IMG/VR virus record: IMGVR_UViG_3300023220_000359
Span: 1 to 42,835 of that record
DNA length: 42,835 nt
Source of the DNA: a virus
Reading direction: 5' to 3' (one strand)
Shown here: positions 32,875 through 39,839 of the stretch, piece after piece
Layout: every line of letters starts with the position of its first letter
Numbering within the stretch: position 1 is the first letter of the stretch
Translations under genes and position numbers: made by a program
Notes under the pieces: model-generated
What the model saw: the letters and a program-made list of their open reading frames with translations, nothing else
The model's database searches: none
What the model was told of the DNA's origin: nothing

Positions 32875-33129
32875 TTAATCCACCTTATCCGTCGTTACTT
32901 CTTGTTCACTGGTGCTCTGGGATCTTTTTAGTCTGACAAGTGCAATCGACTTTGCGTTATAGTCGGAGCACAGCTCAGAGTATTTAACCCCCTGTTCTTC
33001 GATGTATTTTCTGTGCTCTCGATTTTGCTCAGTCAACTTCTCAATCTGCTCAACAAGCCAGCGACTAGCATCTATGTTTATCGTCCAGCCCTTTTCCAGG
33101 TGTTTCTTAATTTCTTCAAGTCTGGTCAT
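32875..33129 (-). CDS. Small coiled-coil hypothetical protein
   Basis: 84 residues, start behind GAGAGGAACAG. Mostly helix (WLVEQIEKLTEQNREHRKYI) with heptad-like spacing. Overlaps the end of the 33229-33116 microprotein. Function unknown. Confidence 0.5.
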   Translation of the reverse strand: MTRLEEIKKHLEKGWTINIDASRWLVEQIEKLTEQNREHRKYIEEQGVKYSELCSDYNAKSIALVRLKRSQSTSEQEVTTDKVD

Positions 33130-33229
33130 TTCTGTTCCTCTCTTTTCCCACTAAATACCCGAATAAAAATGACATAATAATTAACCAAAATACTCCTACC
33201 GAATACACGGGTGGATATTCAAATATCAT
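33116..33229 (-). CDS. 37-residue single-span membrane microprotein
   Basis: Read directly from the sequence: ATG 33229 lies behind AAGGAGATTTGAG. MIFEYPPVYS leads into the hydrophobic span VGVFWLIIMSFLFGYLVG and a basic/polar end KERNRNDQT. Predicted N-out/C-in. The stop lies inside the next gene (14-base overlap), so translation is probably coupled. Confidence 0.55.
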   Translation of the reverse strand: MIFEYPPVYSVGVFWLIIMSFLFGYLVGKERNRNDQT

Positions 33230-33277
33230 CTCAAATCTCCTTCACTCACACGCCTTACCTTTGCACTCACTGGTTTT

Positions 33278-33511
33278 CTACTCTGGCCTTCGACTCATCT
33301 TTTTACACAGAGCCTCAAGCAATTCTAATTCAGTAAACTTCTCCACATACGGCAGGTACGAAATGTAGTCCCTCGTAATATTTGTTTGAGAAACTCTCTT
33401 TACAGCCATTTTTGATGCCTTTTCTCCACACCAAGCGCAGAAAAAGTCATACGTCCATGACCCCATCCGTACACAATCCGTCTCCTCTTCCTGGCAAATT
33501 AGGCACTTCAT
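33278..33511 (-). CDS. Zinc-ribbon hypothetical protein
   Basis: 77 residues. MKCLICQEEETDCVRMG and FFCAWCGEKASKM give two CxxC pairs, a small zinc ribbon, followed by a helical tail. It overlaps the upstream gene by 65 bases, with GGTTGGGAA before the ATG. Likely nucleic-acid or protein binding. Confidence 0.55.
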   Translation of the reverse strand: MKCLICQEEETDCVRMGSWTYDFFCAWCGEKASKMAVKRVSQTNITRDYISYLPYVEKFTELELLEALCKKMSRRPE

Positions 33512-33719
33512 TTCCCAACCCCCGACCTTTCATTTCTGTTAACAACTTACCGAACTGAACCTGAACACGAATTGACTCAATAACCTGCCTGGCTAAATTG
33601 GCCGTAGCTCGGGACCTTTGAGCTGATATTTTCCCAGATCTCAAAAGGTCAATTTCCTCGAAAAGAATGTCTCTCAAGTCCTCTGCTGTCTTTGTTTTCA
33701 TCACCGCTGTATTGCTCAT
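33447..33719 (-). CDS. Small helical phage/prophage-type protein
   Basis: 90 residues from ATG 33719, preferred because AGGAAAGAGGCTT precedes it; the frame extends to 33785 without a good start. KTKTAEDLRDILFEEIDLLR, then SRATANLARQVIESIRVQVQ, matches a small helical phage family with the A..LR..L...I..v..G pattern near replication or early genes. Function unknown. Confidence 0.6.
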   Translation of the reverse strand: MSNTAVMKTKTAEDLRDILFEEIDLLRSGKISAQRSRATANLARQVIESIRVQVQFGKLLTEMKGRGLGNEVPNLPGRGDGLCTDGVMDV

Positions 33720-33754
33720 AAGCCTCTTTCCTGTAGCACCCGTTGTGCTCACTG

Positions 33755-33997
33755 TTAATCCAAATCTAAATACATTCCACCACAAGCTGGTCGGTTATCA
33801 TCCGGCAAGGATAAGTCACCTTCTATCAATATGTGGCCCGCAACGGTGGTTCCGCAAATATCTTTTACAGCATCAAGATAGTGGTGAGCCTTCATTGAGA
33901 TTTCAGATCTCTTTTTCTTGTTTGTCTCTGAATTGTGTTCTTTAACAAAGCTCAAATACTTTTTTTTTGCTTTTGTTGGTATTGATAAAAGCGGCAT
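33755..33997 (-). CDS. Small hypothetical protein
   Basis: 80 residues behind GCGAGGAGGAAATT, a strong ribosome site. Basic N-terminal half (KAKKKYLSFVKEHNSETNKK) and acidic C-terminus (DLSLPDDNRPACGGMYLDLD). Unknown family. Confidence 0.55.
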   Translation of the reverse strand: MPLLSIPTKAKKKYLSFVKEHNSETNKKKRSEISMKAHHYLDAVKDICGTTVAGHILIEGDLSLPDDNRPACGGMYLDLD

Positions 33998-34035
33998 AAT
34001 TTCCTCCTCGCTTGTTACTGTTGGTTAAACGGGCT

Positions 34036-34293
34036 TTAGTTCTGTGGCTTATGAATCTCTTCTGATGCCCGAAAACCCGCCATAAAAGCTGCTTGCACAG
34101 AGCTTCTTAGCATTGGAGCAACATGATTTTTACTGCTCATGAAGCGACTCACTGCCAATTCTATAGGTCTTTCTGCTGGCTTTTTCTTTTCAAGAATTTC
34201 AGCCTCTTGCTCAGTGATTGCTTCAAGCGCTTTTATTTTTTCTGCCTCATCTTTATCAAGGTCTCTGTGAATTTCACCTGTTCTCATGTCCAT
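34036..34293 (-). CDS. Small acidic helical protein
   Basis: 85 residues behind GGAGAGATTAAA. A charged helix (KDEAEKIKALEAITEQEAEI) and a C-terminal SSVQAAFMAGFRASEEIH segment of the kind seen in small phage proteins with an AAF..G...g..... motif. Function unknown. Confidence 0.5.
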   Translation of the reverse strand: MDMRTGEIHRDLDKDEAEKIKALEAITEQEAEILEKKKPAERPIELAVSRFMSSKNHVAPMLRSSVQAAFMAGFRASEEIHKPQN

Positions 34294-34344
34294 TTTAATC
34301 TCTCCTATTTAATTTAAGGCCGTTAATTCGACCTCACGTTTTGT

Positions 34345-34431
34345 TCACTGTTCACGTAAAAAATCTATCAATCCCTTAATAAAAACAATAGCAAGAAGGA
34401 TCATAACTCCGGCTAGTTGATCGTTAGTCAT
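34345..34431 (-). CDS. 28-residue single-span membrane microprotein
   Basis: ATG 34431 follows the methyltransferase-like gene's TAA by one base, so reinitiation is likely; the ribosome site (AGGATGT) is modest. Acidic/polar start MTNDQL, hydrophobic AGVMILLAIVFIKGLIDFL, end REQ. Unknown function. Confidence 0.45.
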   Translation of the reverse strand: MTNDQLAGVMILLAIVFIKGLIDFLREQ

Positions 34432-34432
34432 A

Positions 34433-34975
34433 TTAGTACATCCTACTCTTATAAAGATAAGGTTCTGAAGTCTGATCCCAACCTGCAAGTTCAAACAGCT
34501 CGTCCCAATTTGTCTGGCTTATTAAAATCTTACGGCAGGCATCTGGTGCAGGGTTTTCTGCAACACTGCTCGAATAATGAAAGTAAGGGCTTAACTGTGA
34601 ACAGAAGCCCAGGAAGGGAATGATCTGGTTTTGTTCCAGGTAGAGTAGTGAATTAGAGAAGATTAGATCGTAGACTATTCTGTCTCTGAAAACTTCTGGC
34701 ACTTCCCTAAGGAAGTCTCCTATTCTTACCCGGGGATCTGATTTTGGTGCAATTGAACTATATATTTCTATTCCGTCAGGGAGAAAGTGAGCTTGTTCGA
34801 ATGCATCCAGAATACTTGAGTCTGCACTTCCCAGTACGAGTACTGTATGAATTTCTTGCTTAATTCCTAACTTATTGATGGAAGTGACACAGTCCAGGAA
34901 TCCTGAATGATCTTTCCAGCACTTCTCGTAAGGTATGCCTCGCTCGCAGTAGTTACTGAAGTATTCTTCGTTCAC
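34433..34975 (-). CDS. Class I methyltransferase-like protein, degenerate motif I
   Basis: 180 residues from GTG 34975, chosen because GGAGGAAG precedes it and it forms a GTGA overlap; the frame extends to 35008. The Rossmann-like order is present: VLVLGSADSSILDAFE (motif I lacks the usual GxGxG), GIEIYSSIAP (acidic strand end), then IVYDLIFSNSLLYLE (motif IV-like). SAM binding is therefore uncertain. The N-terminus has a Cys-rich stretch (NYCERGIPYEKCW). Substrate unknown; neighbour of a RecB-like nuclease gene. Confidence 0.5.
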   Translation of the reverse strand: MNEEYFSNYCERGIPYEKCWKDHSGFLDCVTSINKLGIKQEIHTVLVLGSADSSILDAFEQAHFLPDGIEIYSSIAPKSDPRVRIGDFLREVPEVFRDRIVYDLIFSNSLLYLEQNQIIPFLGFCSQLSPYFHYSSSVAENPAPDACRKILISQTNWDELFELAGWDQTSEPYLYKSRMY

Positions 34976-35247
34976 AGATCTTCCTCCGGCACTTCGTATA
35001 AATGCCACACAAAGGGACCATCTTGAGCAGTAGCTAGATATTTTAAATGTTTTTTATCGAAAAAATTTCCGGTACCTATTAGCTGAAATGCTCTTCTATC
35101 CGCCCGTTCATCAGGATCTACTTCGAACCACATTACCAGTTCTCCGCCCTGATTTTGAAAATCTAGAAATACAGCCCCTCTAGGTATGGCTTGTTCACGC
35201 ATTCCTGCATTAGGATTTATCTCATATTTATAAATAACACTATTCAC
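34972..35247 (-). CDS. Small hypothetical protein
   Basis: 91 residues, GTG start behind GAGGAGGAATC. Beta-rich with acidic C-terminus (PFVWHLYEVPEEDL). Coupled to both neighbours by GTGA overlaps. No domain recognised. Confidence 0.55.
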   Translation of the reverse strand: MNSVIYKYEINPNAGMREQAIPRGAVFLDFQNQGGELVMWFEVDPDERADRRAFQLIGTGNFFDKKHLKYLATAQDGPFVWHLYEVPEEDL

Positions 35248-35309
35248 GATTCCTCCTCAGGACAACTACACTTACTCACATCATCTTCACACGTTGGACA
35301 ACATCCCAT
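35244..35309 (-). CDS. 21-residue Cys-rich microprotein
   Basis: ATG 35309 lies behind GGAATGAGAA, three bases after the nuclease stop. It starts MGCCPTCEDD and continues VSKCSCPEEES: five Cys in 21 residues, arranged CC-x2-C...C-x-C, enough for a zinc or metal site. GTGA overlap with the next gene supports translation. Function unknown. Confidence 0.45.
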   Translation of the reverse strand: MGCCPTCEDDVSKCSCPEEES

Positions 35310-35312
35310 TTC

Positions 35313-36284
35313 TCATTCCTTCCAGTTCGCACGAATCACATTCTCTTTAATTTGATCAGGCACTTCACAAACTTTTAAAAACGCACATCCACCCCAGTTA
35401 GTACAAGGATCCGGAGCTGACTGAGCCCACACTCCAGACTCTCTAGCTTCCAGGTAGTGCTCTACTGCTATTACTACACTGTTTGTAAATTCACGGAAAT
35501 CTTCTTCTGTTCGATCTGTGAACTGTCTGGCAAACTCTTGCTTGGTCTTATAGACTCCTACTCCATTTATCATGAATAGATTAGTATCCAGACCTAGGCA
35601 TGCTCTAGCCCCTAGAATATACCCTGTGTACTGGTGATTAGGTTTTAGTCTATTGAAGAACTGTGCTCCTAGCTGACTCGTAGTCTTGTGATCTACTACG
35701 CACACTTGTCCCGTCTGCTTATTCTCAAGTATTGCATCCACAGTACCGAAGTACTCTATTGTGTAGGAATTATTATTAACAAGCTGGTAGCGCATCTCTC
35801 GCTCGACTATGGGACCCGCCTTGTCAGAGACTACAGTAAGACCGTCATCCTTGTACCGACGACAGTACTCTGCAATTATCTTCGCACCATTCTGCAAACT
35901 GCGTTTGTCTGTCTCAGGTAGATTCCAGATTGGTTCTGCTACTTCCCTGAATGCACGAATTGCACGGAATACTGGTAAGTCTTCCTGCTCGTGACCGAAT
36001 ACTTCAAGCTGTGCTTTCTCTCCTAGCTTCACTGGAATAATTCTCTCTTTCAGGTCAGAGAGATACCATACTTCCAATGCCTTATGAATTGCTGATCCGA
36101 AGGTTAGTGCTGGGGAAGGAGAGTCTGATCTTAATTCTCTCTCCAGAATATAGTATGCCTTACGCATGCAGGACTGGATTACGCTAAGAGAAGAGTAGTT
36201 GATTTTGACTAGAGTCTTTCCGTTAGGCAGATCAGTTACACTGAGCATCTCTTTCTTAGATTTCTTTGGTTCTTCTGTAGTCAT
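35313..36284 (-). CDS. Cas4/RecB-like PD-(D/E)XK nuclease with Fe-S-type cysteines
   Basis: 323 residues. Nuclease motifs in order: H67 in GSAIHKALE, D183 in FGTVDAI, D198-x-K200 in CVVDHKTT, and Q218-x3-Y222 in HQYTGYILG. One Cys (C39) before and three (C294, C300, C306) after the core fit the 4Fe-4S arrangement of Cas4/AddB-type nucleases. No CRISPR array or other cas gene is present, so it is probably a phage recombination exonuclease. It would make ssDNA ends for the Sak4/SSB pair. ATGA overlap upstream. Confidence 0.82.
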   Translation of the reverse strand: MTTEEPKKSKKEMLSVTDLPNGKTLVKINYSSLSVIQSCMRKAYYILERELRSDSPSPALTFGSAIHKALEVWYLSDLKERIIPVKLGEKAQLEVFGHEQEDLPVFRAIRAFREVAEPIWNLPETDKRSLQNGAKIIAEYCRRYKDDGLTVVSDKAGPIVEREMRYQLVNNNSYTIEYFGTVDAILENKQTGQVCVVDHKTTSQLGAQFFNRLKPNHQYTGYILGARACLGLDTNLFMINGVGVYKTKQEFARQFTDRTEEDFREFTNSVVIAVEHYLEARESGVWAQSAPDPCTNWGGCAFLKVCEVPDQIKENVIRANWKE

Positions 36285-37567
36285 AAAACACCTTGTGAAG
36301 TTAAAAAATTTATACAGTTAGTTCTAGTCTGTAATTTATGGGCATATATGTAACAATAATATTCAAAATCGCACATAAGACCCCCCTTAGTTAGGTGTTT
36401 AAGGTATTGTTTCACCCTACTTATTTTTCTATTTATGAGAATTAAATCTTTACCTGCTTTAAATTCAGGAACATCCATTAGTTTAATGCCGCGAAGAAAT
36501 ATTCTATGCCTTACCTTTGCTATTTTAAGTGCTTTTACAGTTACTACACCTTCTCTTTTATATATTCTACTTAGTTCTGTTAGTAATTCTTTATTTGTTG
36601 CATAAGATCTAGGGCATAAGTTTAATGATCTAACTAAGTCATTATAATTACTAACACAGTTATATTTTAAGTCCGTTTTACTTGGTGTGTACTTATTTTT
36701 TGTGTAGAAAGCTAATATTTCTTGCTTGCGTAACTTATCTACAGAAATATGATCATAAGCAGCAGAACCCAGAAACCTAAAGTCTCGTTCTGAGGATGTT
36801 ATTTGTGTTACATGCTTATACTCACCTTGTCTCAACCATAAATCTCTTGTGCTTTTCTTGGTTTTCAAAAGCCCGTCAGAATTTCTTCCATAACTGAGTG
36901 GTTTAGTGTAGTGCAACCAACAATTATACATAAATCCAGCAGAAGTTTCATATTTATTTAATTGAGCTGCTTTAACCCCCTGTTTCAGAACATTTCTTAA
37001 GAACATAAAAATAAAAGCATTAATATTTAGTATACGCAATTGTTCAGTGTTTGTAGGTACTTTCTCATTAAATACTTTACAGAAATCTTCAGTGTACAAT
37101 CTATTTTTTATGGTGGTGGTGATTGATTCCCTTTTACTATAAAAAGTAAAACAAACTTTGCCCCCATCAAATAATAGATTTCTTCTAAATATTAATTCTA
37201 AATCTAATCGTATTTGTTCATTGAAAGGACAAAAGTAATCTAAGTATATAACATTAAATTTTTTATTAGTTGAGTTTAAGAACTCAGATGATGTTGTGTT
37301 TAATACTTTAACGTCGGGGTATTTATTTTTTAGTGTATTGAAAATAGGTTCTGATCTTTCGAGAGCTATTATATTAGCTTTTACACGCCTAGAATTAAAA
37401 AAATTAATGTCCCAACCAGCTATCCCAGGTAAGCATAAGACCTCCATTGCTTTTAGTTTTCTATGTACTATGAGGCTGTGCAGCACGTTATTAAACATTA
37501 TACCTTGGGCTTTTCTTTTAGCGGAATTAAAAAATTTAGGTGAGTACTCTTCTTCCCACTGACTCAT
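36281..37567 (-). CDS. AT-rich methyltransferase-like protein with repeat-like C-terminal region
   Basis: 428 residues. Residues about 40-150 look like a class I SAM methyltransferase: MEVLCLPGIAGWDINFF (motif I-like), NIIALERSEP (acidic), VIYLDYFCPF (motif IV-like), then LLFDGGKVCFTFY. The C-terminal half is basic and may hold two short DNA-binding repeats (ILAFYTKNKYTPSKTDLKYN and LLTELSRIYKREGVVTVKAL) like those near homing endonucleases. Sampled lines run from about 22% to 38% GC, well below neighbours, indicating recent transfer. Both ends keep ATGA overlaps. Target (DNA or RNA) unknown. Confidence 0.5.
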   Translation of the reverse strand: MSQWEEEYSPKFFNSAKRKAQGIMFNNVLHSLIVHRKLKAMEVLCLPGIAGWDINFFNSRRVKANIIALERSEPIFNTLKNKYPDVKVLNTTSSEFLNSTNKKFNVIYLDYFCPFNEQIRLDLELIFRRNLLFDGGKVCFTFYSKRESITTTIKNRLYTEDFCKVFNEKVPTNTEQLRILNINAFIFMFLRNVLKQGVKAAQLNKYETSAGFMYNCWLHYTKPLSYGRNSDGLLKTKKSTRDLWLRQGEYKHVTQITSSERDFRFLGSAAYDHISVDKLRKQEILAFYTKNKYTPSKTDLKYNCVSNYNDLVRSLNLCPRSYATNKELLTELSRIYKREGVVTVKALKIAKVRHRIFLRGIKLMDVPEFKAGKDLILINRKISRVKQYLKHLTKGGLMCDFEYYCYIYAHKLQTRTNCINFLTSQGVL

Positions 37568-37842
37568 ACAATCACTATTTTCCGTTTCTCAAACAGTTCC
37601 AACAATTCTTCTTCCTTACGCTCATAGAATTCAGCAAGCACGCTTACTTCCTTCCGGCTCAGCTTCTTCTCTTTCCCGTTGGTAAAACGTACCTGGGTGA
37701 CTTTCTCTCCGAAGACTATCTTCACTCCATTGACCGGAGTAGTGCCTTCCGGCTGAATGTAGAGACTCTGTATGTACTCCTTGTACTCTTCTGGTGAGTG
37801 TTCCTGTAGTGGTTTGTGTAGGAGGGGGATTATCCTAGTCAT
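37564..37842 (-). CDS. Hypothetical protein in early operon
   Basis: 92 residues. Beta segment VNGVKIVFGEKVTQVRFTNG, then a strongly charged helix (LAEFYERKEEELLELFEKRK). Overlaps both neighbours. No family recognised. Confidence 0.55.
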   Translation of the reverse strand: MTRIIPLLHKPLQEHSPEEYKEYIQSLYIQPEGTTPVNGVKIVFGEKVTQVRFTNGKEKKLSRKEVSVLAEFYERKEEELLELFEKRKIVIV

Positions 37843-38017
37843 TCCAAGGCACCTTAATTATAAATGCTTTTTCACAATTCGTACATTCTGTAAGTCCTTC
37901 ATGATTTTCCCAAGTTGAATAGGAAATTTGATTTACTTCTGAACACTCAAGACAGAGCCAACCAAAGACTAACCAACTTTCAACTCTGATGTAGGGGTTC
38001 TTTTCTTGCTCGCTCAC
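37835..38017 (-). CDS. Zinc-ribbon protein
   Basis: 60 residues from GTG 38017 (behind GGAGGAGAA, GTGA overlap); the longer frame to 38083 lacks such a site. WLCLECSEVNQISYS and GLTECTNCEKAFI supply two CxxC pairs 23 residues apart, a compact zinc ribbon. Nucleic-acid or protein binding likely. Confidence 0.6.
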   Translation of the reverse strand: MSEQEKNPYIRVESWLVFGWLCLECSEVNQISYSTWENHEGLTECTNCEKAFIIKVPWND

Positions 38018-38388
38018 TTCTCCTCCAGTACTGCTTTGGCTCTCTTTGCATAACGCTGTATTGATGGTAATGTATCTCCCCAATCAGTCTCTGCAACATC
38101 TTTTAATAAATCCCGCAACACATCCTCAGCAGTCTCTTTCTTGATGGGCTGGATGTTGATTCCAAGCATGGTATGGGTATCACTGCTTGTGCGGCCAGAT
38201 TCAGAATCCCAAAAAACATACCCATTATTTAGTGAAGACTTGCTGCCTTTAAGAACAACACCCTCGCTCAGCATCTTGTTGTGTTCCGCTATTTGAATAC
38301 TATGTTTATCCCAATCTGTACGATAAAGTGTCACATAACCGTCTGTTGAAGTGTTAACTGGGGGTATTTCAATCTTCAAATCCTTCAT
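38014..38388 (-). CDS. Hypothetical protein
   Basis: 124 residues, ATGA overlap with the RHH gene. N-terminal beta region (NTSTDGYVTLYRTDWDKHSI), C-terminal helices (KETAEDVLRDLLKDVAETDW). No domain recognised. Confidence 0.55.
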   Translation of the reverse strand: MKDLKIEIPPVNTSTDGYVTLYRTDWDKHSIQIAEHNKMLSEGVVLKGSKSSLNNGYVFWDSESGRTSSDTHTMLGINIQPIKKETAEDVLRDLLKDVAETDWGDTLPSIQRYAKRAKAVLEEK

Positions 38389-38675
38389 TCATCCTCCCCC
38401 AGTTCAAGTAAAATCTTAAGCCTCTCCGAAGAGAAGTTCTGTGCTACTTGCCTTGCTTGAACCAAGGAAAATCCACGTAAGAGCTTCCCTTCCACTTCGA
38501 ATACTTTCGGAGCTTCACTAAACATTCGTCTTGCTTCGAATACTTCATCAAACAATTGGTCATAAGTTAGTTTCCCTTTAATTGATTTGAGTTTTTCATA
38601 TGTTGATCGGGAGACTCTCATTACTTGAGTCTTCTTACCTAGTCTTGGTCTGCCTACTTTTTTCTTTTTCTTCAC
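38385..38675 (-). CDS. Ribbon-helix-helix-like DNA-binding protein
   Basis: 96 residues, GTG behind AAAAAGGAGCGACG. Basic arm (MKKKKKVGRPRLGKKTQVMR) then VSRSTYEKLKSIKGKLTYDQ LFDEVF, which fits a CopG/Arc-type ribbon-helix-helix. The rest is helical. It could bind the operator-like repeats at 42455-42592. Regulator role is inferred. Confidence 0.55.
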   Translation of the reverse strand: MKKKKKVGRPRLGKKTQVMRVSRSTYEKLKSIKGKLTYDQLFDEVFEARRMFSEAPKVFEVEGKLLRGFSLVQARQVAQNFSSERLKILLELGEDE

Positions 38676-38776
38676 CGTCGCTCCTTTTTAGCTAACCAAA
38701 CCAGTCCAGCACTAGTAAAGATAAGTGCTGCAGTGATTACGCAGTAAAGTAATATGTCTAGCATTACTGGATTCAT
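38672..38776 (-). CDS. 34-residue single-span membrane microprotein
   Basis: ATG 38776 in an ATGA overlap with the gene before and GTGA with the gene after. MNPVMLD, then a hydrophobic span (ILLYCVITAALIFTSAGLVW), then LAKKERR. Predicted N-out/C-in. Double coupling is good evidence of translation. Confidence 0.6.
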   Translation of the reverse strand: MNPVMLDILLYCVITAALIFTSAGLVWLAKKERR

Positions 38777-39189
38777 GACGGCACCTCATAGGTAAATTCA
38801 TCCGGCCACATTGCTTCGATTTCGTTTACCAGGAGCATTTTTACTTCGCCTAAGTTTTTGATGTATAGTTCTGATTGACTAGTCCAGACGCTCTCGAACA
38901 GGGAGGATAAGTTTGATAAATAGCCTCCTATTCCATTCATGTAAAATGAGTTCTCTAAGGTTTCCATGTTTCGGCAATCAGATACATGGTATGGTTTTTC
39001 GTTGTTGTGTAGCAGGGAACCCACACATGGCTCTTTATCAAAATGCTCTCTTAAAATACTAGCAACTCCGCAAACAGGGCCGCTACTTATAGCATCGTTG
39101 GGAGTATGAAACCAATTACCGGCTTTAAACGAAGGCTCACTCCATATCGCCTCAATGGCATCTTTCTTTTTGATTGTTATGGTTTTCAT
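38773..39189 (-). CDS. Hypothetical protein downstream of the hexamer repeat tract
   Basis: 138 residues from ATG 39189, preferred because AAAAAGGAGAACAT is a strong ribosome site. The frame is open further to ATG 39369 (198 residues), which would add a (Gly-Gln/Gly-His)23 arm, but its start lacks a good site. The core has VCGVASILREHFDKEPCVGS and is Cys/Asn-rich; no known function. See the repeat at 39211-39348 for why frame openness alone does not prove the arm is made. Confidence 0.55.
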   Translation of the reverse strand: MKTITIKKKDAIEAIWSEPSFKAGNWFHTPNDAISSGPVCGVASILREHFDKEPCVGSLLHNNEKPYHVSDCRNMETLENSFYMNGIGGYLSNLSSLFESVWTSQSELYIKNLGEVKMLLVNEIEAMWPDEFTYEVPS

Positions 39190-39210
39190 ATGTTCTCCTT
39201 TTTGATTAAA

Positions 39211-39348
39211 ATGACCATGACCGTGACCATGACCCTGACCTTGACCCTGACCATGACCATGACCCTGACCATGACCCTGACCATGACCTTGACCCTGACC
39301 TTGACCCTGACCTTGACCCTGACCTTGACCTTGACCCTGACCATGACC
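39211..39348 (-). repeat. 23-copy hexanucleotide tandem repeat GGTCAN
   Basis: On the leftward strand the unit GGTCA plus one variable base repeats 23 times with no interruption in 138 bases. GGTCA never varies and the sixth base is A, G, T or C. If read from ATG 39369 it encodes alternating Gly and Gln/His (9 His units, 14 Gln). None of the three leftward frames of this repeat can contain a stop, so an open frame here is no evidence of coding. It may be a length-variable protein arm, a hypermutable spacer or a protein-binding array. Confidence 0.9.
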
Positions 39349-39375
39349 AATATCGTTGTTTGCGGCCATACATTC

Positions 39376-39639
39376 TCATTTTAAAACCGTAAACGCTTCG
39401 ATTGCGTTCTTCATTATATAAGTGTCTTCTGGAAGTTTTTGCATGTCTTTCCAGTCTTTGCTGTCAAACGTCCCTGTCTCATATACAATGCCCGCGTCTT
39501 CCAGTTTAACATAGTCATCGTTTACGCCGACAAGCTTGCCAGTATAAATATAAATCTGACAGAACAATGTAACTCTCTGACCCATTAATGCTAATAAGCC
39601 CTCACCCTCTACTTCTTCTACTTTAATTAATTTCTTCAT
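39376..39639 (-). CDS. Conserved phage/bacterial hypothetical (LMG..VTLFC family)
   Basis: 87 residues. The string LALMGQRVTLFCQIYIYTGK, then LVGVNDDYVKLEDAGIVYET, fits a widespread uncharacterised family with a small Sm-like beta-barrel look (strand, GxLxGVNxxxVxLxxA). Ends in a helix-strand AIEAFTVLK. RNA or protein binding possible. Coupled to 39636-39839 by ATGA. Confidence 0.65.
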   Translation of the reverse strand: MKKLIKVEEVEGEGLLALMGQRVTLFCQIYIYTGKLVGVNDDYVKLEDAGIVYETGTFDSKDWKDMQKLPEDTYIMKNAIEAFTVLK

Positions 39640-39839
39640 TTCTTCTCCTTTAATTCAATAACTCTTAAAATAGTTTCAACTAATCTTTTAGTGTTGAGTA
39701 TTTCTTTGTCCGCCATTCCAAAGTTATCTTTCATAATGGTATCCCTTTCTTTATTCAACTTATTTAATTCTTCTTGTACGTGCTCAATATCTACAAGTAC
39801 TCGTTCTACTTTACCTAGTACATGTTCTACTTTATTCAT
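39636..39839 (-). CDS. Small coiled-coil protein
   Basis: 67 residues, one long charged helix with heptad-like spacing (VERVLVDIEHVQEELNKLNK). ATGA overlaps at both ends. No family. Confidence 0.55.
   Translation of the reverse strand: MNKVEHVLGKVERVLVDIEHVQEELNKLNKERDTIMKDNFGMADKEILNTKRLVETILRVIELKEKK

Noticed and set aside
35313-36284. Cas4 as part of a CRISPR-Cas system
   Set aside because: No cas1, cas2 or repeat-spacer array in the window; phage recombination nuclease is simpler.
39211-39348. CRISPR-like array or iteron origin
   Set aside because: The 6-base units are contiguous with no spacers, which rules out CRISPR. Iterons are longer and usually spaced by helical turns, so an origin is only a weak alternative.
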